A stretch of 64,000 bases of DNA, taken from assembly GCA_017384225.1 (NCBI GenBank), contig JAFNUD010000013.1:1-64000 (forward strand), read 5' to 3'. Origin of the DNA: Paludibacteraceae bacterium (lineage in GTDB: Bacteria; Bacteroidota; Bacteroidia; Bacteroidales; Paludibacteraceae). Under the pieces are notes generated by a model. That model saw nothing but the letters and a program-made list of their open reading frames with translations. It did no database searches and was not told where the DNA came from. A program made the position numbers and the translations under genes. Below are positions 8,025 through 16,592 of this stretch, piece after piece; position 1 is the stretch's first letter, and every line of letters starts with the position of its first letter.

Positions 8025-9071
8025 ATGCTCAAAATAAAATTTTACATAGCATTGTGCTTGTTTGGGTTGGTATGCGTGGCATGCCAACCTACAACCAACA
8101 CGCCTGCCACTGACGAAACCACAGGGTTTAGCATTGAAAATCAAGACGATAGTATCTTTATTACCTTATATTCACCTTGGCAGAAAGGGCAAGTGCTACA
8201 GCAGTTAGCGATAGGCAATGAGCCATTGGCTGAACGCGTAGTCTGCACTTCGGCTACGCATATTGGTTTCATCCACGAGTTGGGGATGAAAGACAAGGTC
8301 ATCGGAGTCAGTCGTCCAGACCGAATCTACAACTTTACCGACGACGAGCGCCAACGCATAGTGGATATCGGCGATGATTTTCAACCCAATATGGAAGCAT
8401 TGCTACTCTGCAAGCCCGACCTCGTAATCATCAGTAGCTATATGGAAGGCGATGCGCTACCGCAGCAGATTCAATCCTTCGGCATACCCGTGATCTATTG
8501 CAACGAGTGGACAGAGACTACCCCACTCGCTCGTGCCGAATGGATTCGCGTTTTCGGTGCCATCTTCGGCTGCCGGCCAAAGGCAGATAGCATATATGCG
8601 AGCGTCAGAAACGCATACGCGCAGCTGAAAGTTGATAGTTTAAAGTTTAAAGGCAAGAGTATCATGTCTGGGATGTCGTGGAGAGGAACATGGTATGTGC
8701 CTGCAGGGGGATCATTTATGGGCACATTGTTCAAAGATGCTGGAGCAGCATATCGTTATGCCAACAATCCATCTACTTCCTCGATTCCGCTGAACTTGGA
8801 GTTGGTGATACAAGAGTTTGCTGATGCCGATGTGTGGGTAGGTGCAGACGTTCGTACTTTAGCCGAACTCAAGGCTATGGATGCCAAACACACTTGGTTT
8901 AGCGCTTACCAAACAGGGCATGTGTACCACTACCTCAAACGCGCGCTTCCATCAGGAGCAAACGACTTCTGGGAATCGGGGGTAGTACACCCCGAACGCA
9001 TCTTACAAGATTTGCAAAAAGTGCTCCGTGGCGACACCACCCATCTATACTACATCGCCCCACTGAAATAA
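8025..9071 (+). CDS. Periplasmic-binding lipoprotein of the FecB/BtuF class (orphan)
   Basis: 348 residues from the ATG at 8025; the open frame extends upstream into the SpoIID gene, but only this start gives the lipoprotein signal MLKIKFYIALCLFGLVCVAC. The FecB/BtuF fold (TroA-like, class III binding protein) is supported by RVVCTSATHIGFIHELGMKD near 80, KPDLVIISSYM near 133, and the C-terminal VWVGADVRTLAEL and HPERILQDL. Such proteins capture Fe-siderophores, haem or cobalamin and hand them to FecCD-type permeases. No permease or ATPase gene follows within the window, so its transporter is elsewhere. A micro-repeat (GTTGATA GTTTAAA GTTTAAA, 8631-8651) is in frame near residue 203. Confidence 0.83.
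   Translation: MLKIKFYIALCLFGLVCVACQPTTNTPATDETTGFSIENQDDSIFITLYSPWQKGQVLQQLAIGNEPLAERVVCTSATHIGFIHELGMKDKVIGVSRPDRIYNFTDDERQRIVDIGDDFQPNMEALLLCKPDLVIISSYMEGDALPQQIQSFGIPVIYCNEWTETTPLARAEWIRVFGAIFGCRPKADSIYASVRNAYAQLKVDSLKFKGKSIMSGMSWRGTWYVPAGGSFMGTLFKDAGAAYRYANNPSTSSIPLNLELVIQEFADADVWVGADVRTLAELKAMDAKHTWFSAYQTGHVYHYLKRALPSGANDFWESGVVHPERILQDLQKVLRGDTTHLYYIAPLK
8631..8653. repeat. In-frame GTTTAAA micro-repeat inside the binding-lipoprotein gene
   Basis: GTTGATA, GTTTAAA, GTTTAAA in tandem, then GG. It encodes VDSLKFKG in a surface helix region. The same unit type is found between genes at 43087-43098 and 45133-45162. Confidence 0.6.
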
Positions 9072-9223
9072 AGTCTCCTGTTCGCAAGCACACGAAATCC
9101 AAATGACCTAAACCAGTTATTGTGAATAGTTTGGATAGTTTAGTTCTCTGCCAAAAAGCAAGGAGGCAAAGAACCTAAAAATGTACAAAAATCGTAGGAA
9201 AAACCAACTTTCTGCGATTTTTC

Positions 9224-9254
9224 TTGTATATATGCGTTTTTTTTTATACCTTTG
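9224..9254 (+). promoter_or_regulatory. valS promoter
   Basis: TTG at 9224-9226, 20-nt spacer, TACCTTTG at 9247-9254. Just downstream, GCGCAT-TTT-ATGCGC (9257-9271) forms a small hairpin at the expected transcript 5' end. The ATG of valS is at 9334, leaving a leader of about 75 nt. Confidence 0.8.
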
Positions 9255-9333
9255 CAGCGCATTTTATGCGCATTAGAAATAATACTGAAATATCTTTCGA
9301 AATTGGGTAAAGAAATAAATATACACAATAAAT

Positions 9334-12027
9334 ATGGACGCAAAATATAATCCAACAGACATCGAAGCCAAATGGTATCAATATTGGCAAGATCAAAAAC
9401 TTTTCCACAGTACTCCTGATGGTCGTGAGCCTTATACCGTAGTTATCCCACCACCAAACGTGACGGGTGTACTACACATGGGTCACGTACTCAATAATAC
9501 CATCCAAGATATCCTCGTTCGTCGTGCACGCCTCGAGGGCAAGAACGCTTGTTGGGCACCAGGTACTGACCACGCTAGTATCGCTACCGAAGCTAAAGTC
9601 ATCAAACGACTCAAAGAGCAAGGCATCAACAAGAGCGACCTCACCCGCGAGGAGTTCCTCAAGCACGCTTGGGCTTGGACAGAGGAGCACGGAGGTATCA
9701 TCCTCAAGCAATTGCGTACACTCGGCTGCTCATGCGACTGGGACCGTACCGCCTTCACCATGGACGAGACACGCTCCAAAGCCGTGATTGATGTATTCTG
9801 CGACCTATACAACAAGGGCCTCATCTACCGCGGCTTGCGTATGGTGAACTGGGACCCAGAGCGCCAAACAGCCCTCTCTGACGAGGAGGTAATCTACCAA
9901 GAGGAGCATAGCAAGTTGTACTATATGAAGTACTACGTAGTGGAAGGTGATGAGGTTCAGGAGTTCAGTGGTTCAGAGGAGAATGTGATTCATAAAGATG
10001 AGAAAGGTTACTACGCTGTAGTAGCTACCACCCGTCCTGAGACCATTATGGGTGACGTGGCAATGTGTATCAACCCTAAAGACCCTAAGAACCAATGGTT
10101 GAAAGGCAAGCACGTGATAGTACCAAAAGTAGGTCGTGTGATTCCAGTAATCGAGGACCGCTACGTGGAGATTGAGTTCGGTACAGGTTGCTTGAAGGTA
10201 ACCCCTGCGCACGATGTGAACGACTACGCATTGGGACAAAAATACGACCTCACCACCTATGATATCTTCACCGCAGACGCGCACGTGAACGTTGAGGGAT
10301 TAGAGGCAGATATCTATCCTAATGTAGCAGCATACCAAGGCATGGACCGCTTCGACTGCCGCAAGCAGATTGTAGTGGATCTCCAAGCCGAAGGATTGGT
10401 AGAGAAAGTGGAAGACTACACCAACAAAGTGGGTTACTCTGAGCGTACCAATGTGCCTATCGAGCCACGCCTCAGTTTGCAATGGTTCATCCGTATGCAA
10501 CACTTTGCTGACATTGCGTTGCCACCAGTAATGAACGATGATATCGTATTCTATCCAACGAAATACAAAAACACCTACCGCAACTGGCTCGAAAACATCA
10601 AAGACTGGTGTATCTCACGCCAACTCTGGTGGGGACACCGTATTCCTGCGTACTACGAGAAAGTGTTGCTCGAGGAGACAGGCGCAGAGAATTATCCAGA
10701 GGATAAGATCATCGTAGCACCAAACATCGAGGCAGCTGCCGAGAAATCAGGTTTGAGCGTAGATGCGTTGGTACAAGACGAAGGTGCATTGGATACATGG
10801 TTCTCATCATGGCTCTGGCCAATCAGCCTCTTTGACGGCATCGAGAACCCTGGTAATGAGGAGATCAACTATTACTATCCAACTGCTGACTTGGTGACTG
10901 GTCCAGATATCATCTTCTTTTGGGTAGCGCGTATGATTATGGCTGGTTATGAGTATATCGGCAAGATGCCATTTAAGCATGTATATTTCACTGGTATCGT
11001 GCGCGATAAATTGGGTCGCAAGATGTCTAAGTCGCTGGGTAACAGTCCTGATCCATTGGATCTCATCGATCGCTTTGGCGCTGACGGCGTGCGTATGGGT
11101 ATGATGCTCTGCGCTCCTGCGGGCAATGATATCTTGTTCGACGATAGTCTCTGCGAGCAAGGTCGTAACTTCTGCAACAAGATATGGAACTGCTTCCGAT
11201 TGATTAAGGGTTGGGAAGTTCAGGAGTTCAGTAGTTCAGAAGTAAATAAGTGGGGTATAGAGTGGTTTGAGGCAGTTCTTGCAAAAGCACAAACTGAAGT
11301 GGCTGACCTCTTCAGCAAATACCGTCTGAGCGAGGCATTGATGGCTATCTATAAGCTCTTCTGCGATGAGTTCTCTGGTTGGTACTTGGAGATTATCAAA
11401 CCTGCATACGGTCAACCTATTGATAAGGCAACTTATGAGAAGACTATCCAATTTATGGATACGATGCTCAAGCTCTTGCATCCATTCATGCCATTCATCA
11501 CCGAGGAGTTGTGGCAAGCGATTGAGGAGCGCCAGGAGGGCGAGAGTCTGATGGTTTCTCCTTTGGAGAAGGTTCAGGAGTTCAGTGGTTCAGAGGTGAA
11601 GGAAGCTGAACAATGCTTCGATATCATCTCTGCAATCCGTAATATCCGTGCACAAAAGAATATCTCACCAAAAGAAGTTCTTACCCTCGTCTGCCCAGAG
11701 ACATTGCCAGCAGTGGTAGTAAAATTGGCGAATATAGAGTTGGCTGTAGGTGCGGAGAAGAGTGCAGGTAGCGCATCCTTCATCATCGGTACCACCGAGT
11801 ATAGCGTGCCATTGGAGAAGTTCATCAATGTGGATGAAGAGCTCAAGAAACTCCAAGCCGAATTGGCTCACCAAGAGGGTTTCCTCCGTGGCGTGATGGG
11901 CAAACTCAACAACGAGCGCTTTGTGCAAAACGCAAAACCAGAGGTAGTAGAGCTCGAGCGCAAGAAGAAAGCCGATGCCGAGAAGCGTATCGCTACGCTC
12001 AAAGAGGCCATCGCTCAACTCAGTTGA
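9334..12027 (+). CDS. valS: Valyl-tRNA synthetase
   Basis: 897 residues, a class Ia synthetase that charges tRNA-Val and edits mischarged Thr. The HIGH motif appears as HMGH at 48-51 after [14 protein letters not shown] as [18 protein letters not shown] near 560-575, the CP1 editing domain spans roughly 200-420, and a C-terminal coiled coil ([28 protein letters not shown]) closes the protein as in bacterial ValRS. Oddity: the nonapeptide VQEFS[G/S]SE[E/V] occurs three times, at about 208-216, 629-637 and 747-755, each encoded by a near-identical 8-bp-period micro-repeat in the same phase. These look like in-frame insertions into loops. The gene is otherwise a normal housekeeping gene. Confidence 0.98.
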   Translation: MDAKYNPTDIEAKWYQYWQDQKLFHSTPDGREPYTVVIPPPNVTGVLHMGHVLNNTIQDILVRRARLEGKNACWAPGTDHASIATEAKVIKRLKEQGINKSDLTREEFLKHAWAWTEEHGGIILKQLRTLGCSCDWDRTAFTMDETRSKAVIDVFCDLYNKGLIYRGLRMVNWDPERQTALSDEEVIYQEEHSKLYYMKYYVVEGDEVQEFSGSEENVIHKDEKGYYAVVATTRPETIMGDVAMCINPKDPKNQWLKGKHVIVPKVGRVIPVIEDRYVEIEFGTGCLKVTPAHDVNDYALGQKYDLTTYDIFTADAHVNVEGLEADIYPNVAAYQGMDRFDCRKQIVVDLQAEGLVEKVEDYTNKVGYSERTNVPIEPRLSLQWFIRMQHFADIALPPVMNDDIVFYPTKYKNTYRNWLENIKDWCISRQLWWGHRIPAYYEKVLLEETGAENYPEDKIIVAPNIEAAAEKSGLSVDALVQDEGALDTWFSSWLWPISLFDGIENPGNEEINYYYPTADLVTGPDIIFFWVARMIMAGYEYIGKMPFKHVYFTGIVRDKLGRKMSKSLGNSPDPLDLIDRFGADGVRMGMMLCAPAGNDILFDDSLCEQGRNFCNKIWNCFRLIKGWEVQEFSSSEVNKWGIEWFEAVLAKAQTEVADLFSKYRLSEALMAIYKLFCDEFSGWYLEIIKPAYGQPIDKATYEKTIQFMDTMLKLLHPFMPFITEELWQAIEERQEGESLMVSPLEKVQEFSGSEVKEAEQCFDIISAIRNIRAQKNISPKEVLTLVCPETLPAVVVKLANIELAVGAEKSAGSASFIIGTTEYSVPLEKFINVDEELKKLQAELAHQEGFLRGVMGKLNNERFVQNAKPEVVELERKKKADAEKRIATLKEAIAQLS
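9955..9979. repeat. valS in-frame repeat, copy 1
   Basis: Three 8-bp units: GTTCAGGA, GTTCAGTG, GTTCAGAG. Encodes VQEFSGSE in the editing-domain region. Copies 2 and 3 lie at 11218 and 11572. Confidence 0.85.
11218..11242. repeat. valS in-frame repeat, copy 2
   Basis: GTTCAGGA, GTTCAGTA, GTTCAGAA; encodes VQEFSSSE. Differs from copy 1 by two bases and keeps the same reading phase. Confidence 0.85.
11572..11596. repeat. valS in-frame repeat, copy 3
   Basis: GTTCAGGA, GTTCAGTG, GTTCAGAG; encodes VQEFSGSE in the anticodon-binding domain. Identical to copy 1 over 25 nt. A degenerate relative (AGGAGTTCAGAAATTTAGA) lies outside the gene at 12041-12059. Confidence 0.85.
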
Positions 12028-12040
12028 TTGATTGAGGGTT

Positions 12041-12072
12041 AGGAGTTCAGAAATTTAGACATTCAGGAGTTG
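12041..12072. repeat. Degenerate GGAGTTCAG repeats between valS and chorismate mutase
   Basis: AGGAGTTCAG AAATTTAGAC ATTCAGGAGTT: the intergenic form of the unit found in frame inside valS. It occupies nearly the whole 46-nt gap and ends at the next start codon. Confidence 0.6.
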
Positions 12073-12073
12073 A

Positions 12074-12334
12074 ATGAAAGACTTACAAGTACTTCGCACT
12101 AAGATTGACCAACTGGATGAACAGCTTTGGGAGATCATCGCTAAACGTGCAGATGTGGTTCGCCAGATAGGCGAATGGAAATGTCAACATGGCGAGCAGA
12201 TTGTACAACCCGAGCGTTGGCAACAAGTTATGCAGCATTGCCATGACCTAGCCCAGCGCCACGGACTAAGCGAAACACTCATCCGCGAAGTTATGGAAGC
12301 GATACACAAGGAAAGTGTTAAAATTGAATCCTAA
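12074..12334 (+). CDS. Chorismate mutase, AroQ class
   Basis: 86 residues, all helical, and a stand-alone AroQ-type domain. The N-terminal helix LQVLRTKIDQLDEQLWEIIAKRADVVRQIGEWK carries the family pattern LR..ID.lD..l..ll..R......ig..K, with the Arg and Lys residues that bind chorismate. Converts chorismate to prephenate for Phe/Tyr synthesis in the cytoplasm. The length is typical for a monofunctional enzyme. It lies 46 nt after valS and may be expressed from the same transcript; no own promoter was seen. Confidence 0.9.
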   Translation: MKDLQVLRTKIDQLDEQLWEIIAKRADVVRQIGEWKCQHGEQIVQPERWQQVMQHCHDLAQRHGLSETLIREVMEAIHKESVKIES

Positions 12335-12389
12335 GGTCATCGTATTTGTGCAAAATAAAATAATCTATTAATAAAAGCAAAAACACGTT

Positions 12390-13916
12390 ATGTTTGAAAA
12401 TCAACCCAAAGGTCTGTTTGCATTGGCACTTGCCAACACAGGCGAACGATTTGGCTACTACACCATGCTAGCCGTATTTATTCTATTTTTGAAAGCAAAC
12501 TTTGGACTTGACGCAACCGTTGCAGGTCAAATTTATTCCGCTTTCCTCGCATTGGTATATTTCTTGCCACTCGTGGGCGGTATCTTGGCTGACAAGATTG
12601 GCTATGGAAAGTGTGTGACCATCGGTATCATGGTAATGTTCCTTGGATATGTATTGCTTGCTATCCCATTGGGTGGAGGCACAACAGCTATGATAGCAAT
12701 GATTGGCGCATTGGTACTAATCAGTTTCGGTACTGGTTTGTTCAAGGGTAACTTGCAAGTGATGGTGGGTAACCTTTACGATGATCCTAAGTATGCAGAC
12801 AAGCGTGATGCTGCATTCTCATTGTTCTATATGGCGATTAACATTGGTGCAATGTTCGCTCCTACCGCAGCTGTAAAGATTATGGCGTGGGCACAAACTA
12901 GCCTCGGATGGAGTGTGAACGATAGTTATCACTTCGCATTTATGGTAGCTTGCGCATCATTGGTATTGAGTATCGTCATTTACTACGCTTGCCGTCCTTG
13001 GTTCAAGCACGTAGAAAACTCTGCTAAGCAAGTAGCTGCAACTGGCGCGAAGATAGAGGAACTTACTCCAGAACAAACTAAAAAACGCATTGTAGCTTTA
13101 TGTATGGTATTTGCTGTAGTTATCTTCTTCTGGATGGCTTTCCATCAGAATGGTAACACCCTTACCTTATTTGCAGATGAGTTTGTTAACCCACTTTGCA
13201 CTGGCATACAAACCATGGCATTTGATATCATCAACCTCGTAATGATTGTAGTAATGGTGTATGCTGGTTTCTCACTCGTACAAAGCAAAGAGAAGAAGAC
13301 CAAAGCCATCTCTGGCGTGGCTATTGTGGCAGCATTGGGTGTGTTGGCATACAAGTATTTGAATATCTCTGCAGAAGGTATCACCTTGAGCGCTCCTATC
13401 TTCCAACAGTTTAACCCATTCTATGTAGTGGCACTCACCCCATTTAGCATGGCACTCTTCAGCGCGCTTGCTAAGAAAGGCAAAGAGCCATCTGCTCCAC
13501 GCAAGATTGCACTCGGTATGGTGGTAGCAACTATTGCATATATCGTGATGGCTGTAGCATGTATCGGACTCCTCACTCCTAACGCACAAGAGTTGGCACG
13601 CGTGACTGGCAACGCTACTTTCGTAAATGCAAATGTATTGATCTATACATACTTGATCCTTACTTTCGCTGAGTTGTTGCTCAGCCCAATGGGTATTTCA
13701 TTCGTAACAAAAGTAGCACCTCCAAAATACAAAGGTATGATGATGGGTGGCTGGTTTGTGGCTACCGCTATTGGTAATTACCTTGTGTCTATCGGAAGTA
13801 ACCTTTGGGGCGACATGCCTTTGTGGGGCGTATGGAGCGTATTCGTAGCCGTTTGCGCTGTGGCTGCTATCTTTATGTTCGCGATGATGAAGAAACTCGA
13901 AGACGCAACTAAGTAA
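12390..13916 (+). CDS. POT/PTR2-family peptide transporter
   Basis: 508 residues with 12 or more membrane segments, a proton-dependent oligopeptide transporter of the MFS. Family signatures: NTGERFGYYTM near 16-26, GGILADKIGYGK near 63-74, FSLFYMAINIGAMFAPT near 145-160 (PTR2 signature) and the C-terminal MGISFVTKVAPPKYKGMMMG. Known bacterial POTs carry E-x-x-E-R in helix 1, whose acidic residues take part in proton coupling; here the first Glu is Asn16 (N-T-G-E-R), as I recall for a subgroup in Bacteroidota. Imports di-/tripeptides into the cytoplasm. Spacing to neighbours (55 nt before, 13 nt after) suggests an operon with the next gene. Confidence 0.93.
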   Translation: MFENQPKGLFALALANTGERFGYYTMLAVFILFLKANFGLDATVAGQIYSAFLALVYFLPLVGGILADKIGYGKCVTIGIMVMFLGYVLLAIPLGGGTTAMIAMIGALVLISFGTGLFKGNLQVMVGNLYDDPKYADKRDAAFSLFYMAINIGAMFAPTAAVKIMAWAQTSLGWSVNDSYHFAFMVACASLVLSIVIYYACRPWFKHVENSAKQVAATGAKIEELTPEQTKKRIVALCMVFAVVIFFWMAFHQNGNTLTLFADEFVNPLCTGIQTMAFDIINLVMIVVMVYAGFSLVQSKEKKTKAISGVAIVAALGVLAYKYLNISAEGITLSAPIFQQFNPFYVVALTPFSMALFSALAKKGKEPSAPRKIALGMVVATIAYIVMAVACIGLLTPNAQELARVTGNATFVNANVLIYTYLILTFAELLLSPMGISFVTKVAPPKYKGMMMGGWFVATAIGNYLVSIGSNLWGDMPLWGVWSVFVAVCAVAAIFMFAMMKKLEDATK

Positions 13917-13929
13917 ACAACATCAAACC

Positions 13930-14685
13930 ATGTTGAACGAAAATTTGATACAATCACTTACCGCATACACAAGCACTTTGGAGCAGCAATTGGCTGCTCT
14001 GGAGGCACGTGTAGCGCAGCTCGAAGAGCAACTCCATAATTGTAAACTGGCAAGCCAAATCAGCAAACTTGAACAGCAACTCGCCGATCAAACCACTCTA
14101 ATCGAGGCCCTTGCTGCTCGCCCTACACCTCAACCAGAAGAGCCTGAAATTGAAATCGAACTCGTGATGGAAGATGAAGAAGACGAGGCACCATTCGAGC
14201 CAGAAGCACAAGAAACACTAGAAAAACCAGATACGCTAGAAGAAACTACCGAGCCAGAGTCTGTGATGGAACCCGTAGTGGAGTCCATCGTAGAGCCAGA
14301 GTCTGCATCCGTTGCCGCTCCTGCGGAACCAGCGCCAGCAGTAGAGCAAACGCTGGTATCTGAACTTGCTCCTCATGTGCAGGAACCTATGGTAGCAGCG
14401 CCTGTAGTAGAAAAACCAGCCCCACGTCCTACGCCTCAGCAGACATCACTCTTTGGTACAGCCGTAGAGGATATCCGTCAAGCCATCTCACTCGGCGACC
14501 GTTTCCTGTTCCAACGCGAACTCTTTGGTGGTAACGGCGAACTGATGCAAAAGACATTGGATGAGATCAACGGTCTTGATTCGCTCAACGAAGCGATGGA
14601 GTACATAGCAGATACCTTCGAGTGGGATAACGAATCTACCGCAGTAAAACTCTTTGAGAATGTGCTGAAACGCAGATTCCCATAA
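13930..14685 (+). CDS. Coiled-coil, acidic linker protein of unknown function
   Basis: 251 residues, not assigned to a named family. It has three parts: an N-terminal coiled coil (about 10-60, rich in LEQQLAALEARVAQLEEQL heptads), a Glu/Pro/Ala/Val-rich acidic linker (about 60-165), and a compact helical C-terminal domain (about 170-251; DIRQAISLGDRFLFQRELF, EINGLDSLNEAMEYI, KRRFP). The C-terminal domain looks like the conserved core of hypothetical proteins common in Bacteroidota. No signal peptide, so cytoplasmic. It sits 13 nt after the peptide transporter and 26 nt before rsmI. Possible scaffold or assembly role is a guess. Confidence 0.75.
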   Translation: MLNENLIQSLTAYTSTLEQQLAALEARVAQLEEQLHNCKLASQISKLEQQLADQTTLIEALAARPTPQPEEPEIEIELVMEDEEDEAPFEPEAQETLEKPDTLEETTEPESVMEPVVESIVEPESASVAAPAEPAPAVEQTLVSELAPHVQEPMVAAPVVEKPAPRPTPQQTSLFGTAVEDIRQAISLGDRFLFQRELFGGNGELMQKTLDEINGLDSLNEAMEYIADTFEWDNESTAVKLFENVLKRRFP

Positions 14686-14710
14686 TTCTTAATTCAAAAT
14701 TATAATTACG
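14686..14710. repeat. AATTCTTAATTCAAAATT micro-repeat
   Basis: Occupies the gap between 13930-14685 and rsmI; same family as at 5360-5404 and 16563-16591. Confidence 0.6.
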
Positions 14711-14711
14711 A

Positions 14712-15380
14712 ATGCTCTACATAGTACCTACTCCTGTTGGTAACTTGGAAGATATCACTTTCCGTGCGCTGCGACTGCTGAAAGAAGTGGATCTCATTTT
14801 AGCAGAAGATACACGCACTTCGTCTGTGTTGCTCAAGCACTTTGACATCCATACGCCACTCAAGAGCCATCATAAGTTCAACGAACACGAGACCAGCGAC
14901 GACATGGCAGAACGCATTGCTGCTGGTATGACCGTGGCGCTTATCTCTGATGCAGGTACCCCCTGCATCTCCGACCCAGGATTTATGTTAGTGCGTGCAT
15001 GCGTAGAGCGCGGTGTAGAGGTGCAATGCCTGCCAGGAGCAACGGCATTTGTGCCAGCGTTAGTCAATTCGGGTTTACCTAACGACCGTTTCTACTTTGA
15101 GGGATTTCTGCCACAAAAGAAAGGTCGTCAGACACGCATGAAGGCCCTTGCAGAACAGGCACATACGATGATTATCTACGAGTCGCCTTTCCGCTTGGTG
15201 AAGACCTTGGAACAGTTGGCAGAGTACATGGGAACAGACCGCCGTGCCAGCGTGAGTCGTGAGATTAGCAAACTGCACGAGGACACACAACGCGGTACAC
15301 TCGCCGAATTGGCTACCCACTACAAGCAGACTCCGCCCAAAGGCGAAATCGTGCTGATTGTAGAAGGAAAAAAGGAATAA
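14712..15380 (+). CDS. rsmI: 16S rRNA (cytidine-1402-2'-O)-methyltransferase
   Basis: 222 residues, a tetrapyrrole-methylase-fold enzyme. The N-terminus LYIVPTPVGNLEDITFRALR, followed by ILAEDTRTSSVLLKHF, HHKFNEHE and ISDAGTPCISDPGF, is diagnostic of RsmI. It 2'-O-methylates C1402 of 16S rRNA in the decoding centre, working with RsmH. The length is slightly shorter than E. coli RsmI because the C-terminal extension is missing, which is common. A strong terminator follows 15 nt after the stop, so it is the last gene of its transcription unit. Confidence 0.96.
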   Translation: MLYIVPTPVGNLEDITFRALRLLKEVDLILAEDTRTSSVLLKHFDIHTPLKSHHKFNEHETSDDMAERIAAGMTVALISDAGTPCISDPGFMLVRACVERGVEVQCLPGATAFVPALVNSGLPNDRFYFEGFLPQKKGRQTRMKALAEQAHTMIIYESPFRLVKTLEQLAEYMGTDRRASVSREISKLHEDTQRGTLAELATHYKQTPPKGEIVLIVEGKKE

Positions 15381-15394
15381 AAAAACTATAGATT

Positions 15395-15430
15395 GCCACC
15401 TATGTTTTTAGACAAAGGTGGCTTTTTTTT
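15395..15430 (+). terminator. Rho-independent terminator after rsmI
   Basis: GCCACCT (15395-15401) pairs with AGGTGGC (15416-15422), followed by eight T. Confidence 0.9.
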
Positions 15431-15438
15431 GCAAAAAT

Positions 15439-15469
15439 TTGCTTATTCCAAAAAAATGTTGTACTTTTG
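15439..15469 (+). promoter_or_regulatory. Promoter of the acyltransferase gene
   Basis: TTG at 15439-15441, 20-nt spacer, TACTTTTG at 15462-15469. It begins just after the rsmI terminator; leader of about 68 nt to the ATG at 15543. Confidence 0.8.
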
Positions 15470-15542
15470 CCTGCGCTTTTAGTAGTATTGTACACAATCT
15501 GACGCTACGCGTCATTAGAAAAACATATAAAACTGACAAGTT

Positions 15543-16562
15543 ATGAAGCAGATACATGATGAGAATCGTGGTTATCGAATTCTCCTTCCGCTCGTAAACT
15601 GGATGTTTCGACATTCATACCGACACATCAAATACGTAGGCGAGGAGAATATACCTCAGGATGGAGCAGTGATTTTCGCTCCTAACCATACCAATGCGCT
15701 TCAAGATGCGCTAGCGGTACTTTCTATCAATTCGGATCGAAAAGTGTTTGTAGCCCGTGCGGACATCTTCCGCAATAAGAAATTAGCTAAGATCCTCAGT
15801 TTCTTTAAGATAATGCCTATTCGCCGCATGCGCGATGGAGCTAGTGAAGTCCTCAAAAACGATGAGACCGTGGAGCGTGCTATTGACACCCTACACGAGG
15901 GTGTGCCATTCTGTATTCTACCCGAGGGTACACACCGTACCAAACACTCGCTGCTGCCACTGGGAAAAGGCATCTTCCGCATTACCCTGCGTGCTAACGA
16001 GAAGTTTGGAAACGAGAAACCTATCTACATCGTGCCTGTAGGTTTAGAGTATAGCGACTGGTTCCACCTTTGGGACACTTTGGTTATCAACATCGGCAAA
16101 CCTATCAATATGACACAGTTTATCGCCGAGCATGCTGATTTGGAGCAGCCTAAGCTCATACTTGCCATGCGCGAGGAGCTTACCAAGCGTATGCGCGAAC
16201 AGATCCTATGGGTGCCAGATGACGAGAACTATGAGAAGAATTGGAAAAAACTCAGTGCCAATCGTCCTGCACACAAGAATTGGTTTCCTAAGCACCGTAT
16301 GCCTAAATGGTTATTGTTGCTGATGCTGACACTGATGGCACCATTGGCATTAATAGCAGGCATAGTCACATTGCCCCTTTGGTTGGCATGGCTTATCATC
16401 CGTTGGGCTATTAAAGACCCTGCTTTCCACAATTCAGTGCAATTTGTTTGGCAACTGATTATCATACCACTGACTGGTTTTATCACTATGCCTTTCTGGA
16501 TGTTCTTGCAAGAATATATGTATCTCGCTCGCAAATTCAACAAACCAGAAGAAACGAAATAA
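15543..16562 (+). CDS. PlsC-type 1-acylglycerol-3-phosphate acyltransferase family protein
   Basis: 339 residues. The acyltransferase domain (about 25-230) has the catalytic motif NHTNALQD near 50, where NHxxxxD supplies the His-Asp pair, and the substrate motif LPEGTHRTKHSLLPLGKG near 122. A C-terminal half with two hydrophobic hairpins (about 255-330: LLLLMLTLMAPLALIAGIV, FVWQLIIIPLTGFITMPFW) should anchor it in the inner membrane. PlsC enzymes acylate lysophosphatidate or related glycolipids in phospholipid synthesis. A second, unrelated PlsC-type gene lies at 61132-61983, so which of them is the main PlsC is open. It lies 30 nt before the DUF819 gene. Confidence 0.9.
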   Translation: MKQIHDENRGYRILLPLVNWMFRHSYRHIKYVGEENIPQDGAVIFAPNHTNALQDALAVLSINSDRKVFVARADIFRNKKLAKILSFFKIMPIRRMRDGASEVLKNDETVERAIDTLHEGVPFCILPEGTHRTKHSLLPLGKGIFRITLRANEKFGNEKPIYIVPVGLEYSDWFHLWDTLVINIGKPINMTQFIAEHADLEQPKLILAMREELTKRMREQILWVPDDENYEKNWKKLSANRPAHKNWFPKHRMPKWLLLLMLTLMAPLALIAGIVTLPLWLAWLIIRWAIKDPAFHNSVQFVWQLIIIPLTGFITMPFWMFLQEYMYLARKFNKPEETK

Positions 16563-16591
16563 TTAAGAATTTTGAATTAAGAATTAAGAAT
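16563..16591. repeat. TTAAGAATTTTGAATTAAGAATTAAGAATT micro-repeat
   Basis: Tandem AATTAAG units fill the entire gap between the acyltransferase stop and the DUF819 start. Reverse orientation of the block at 5360-5404. Confidence 0.65.
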
Positions 16592-16592
16592 T

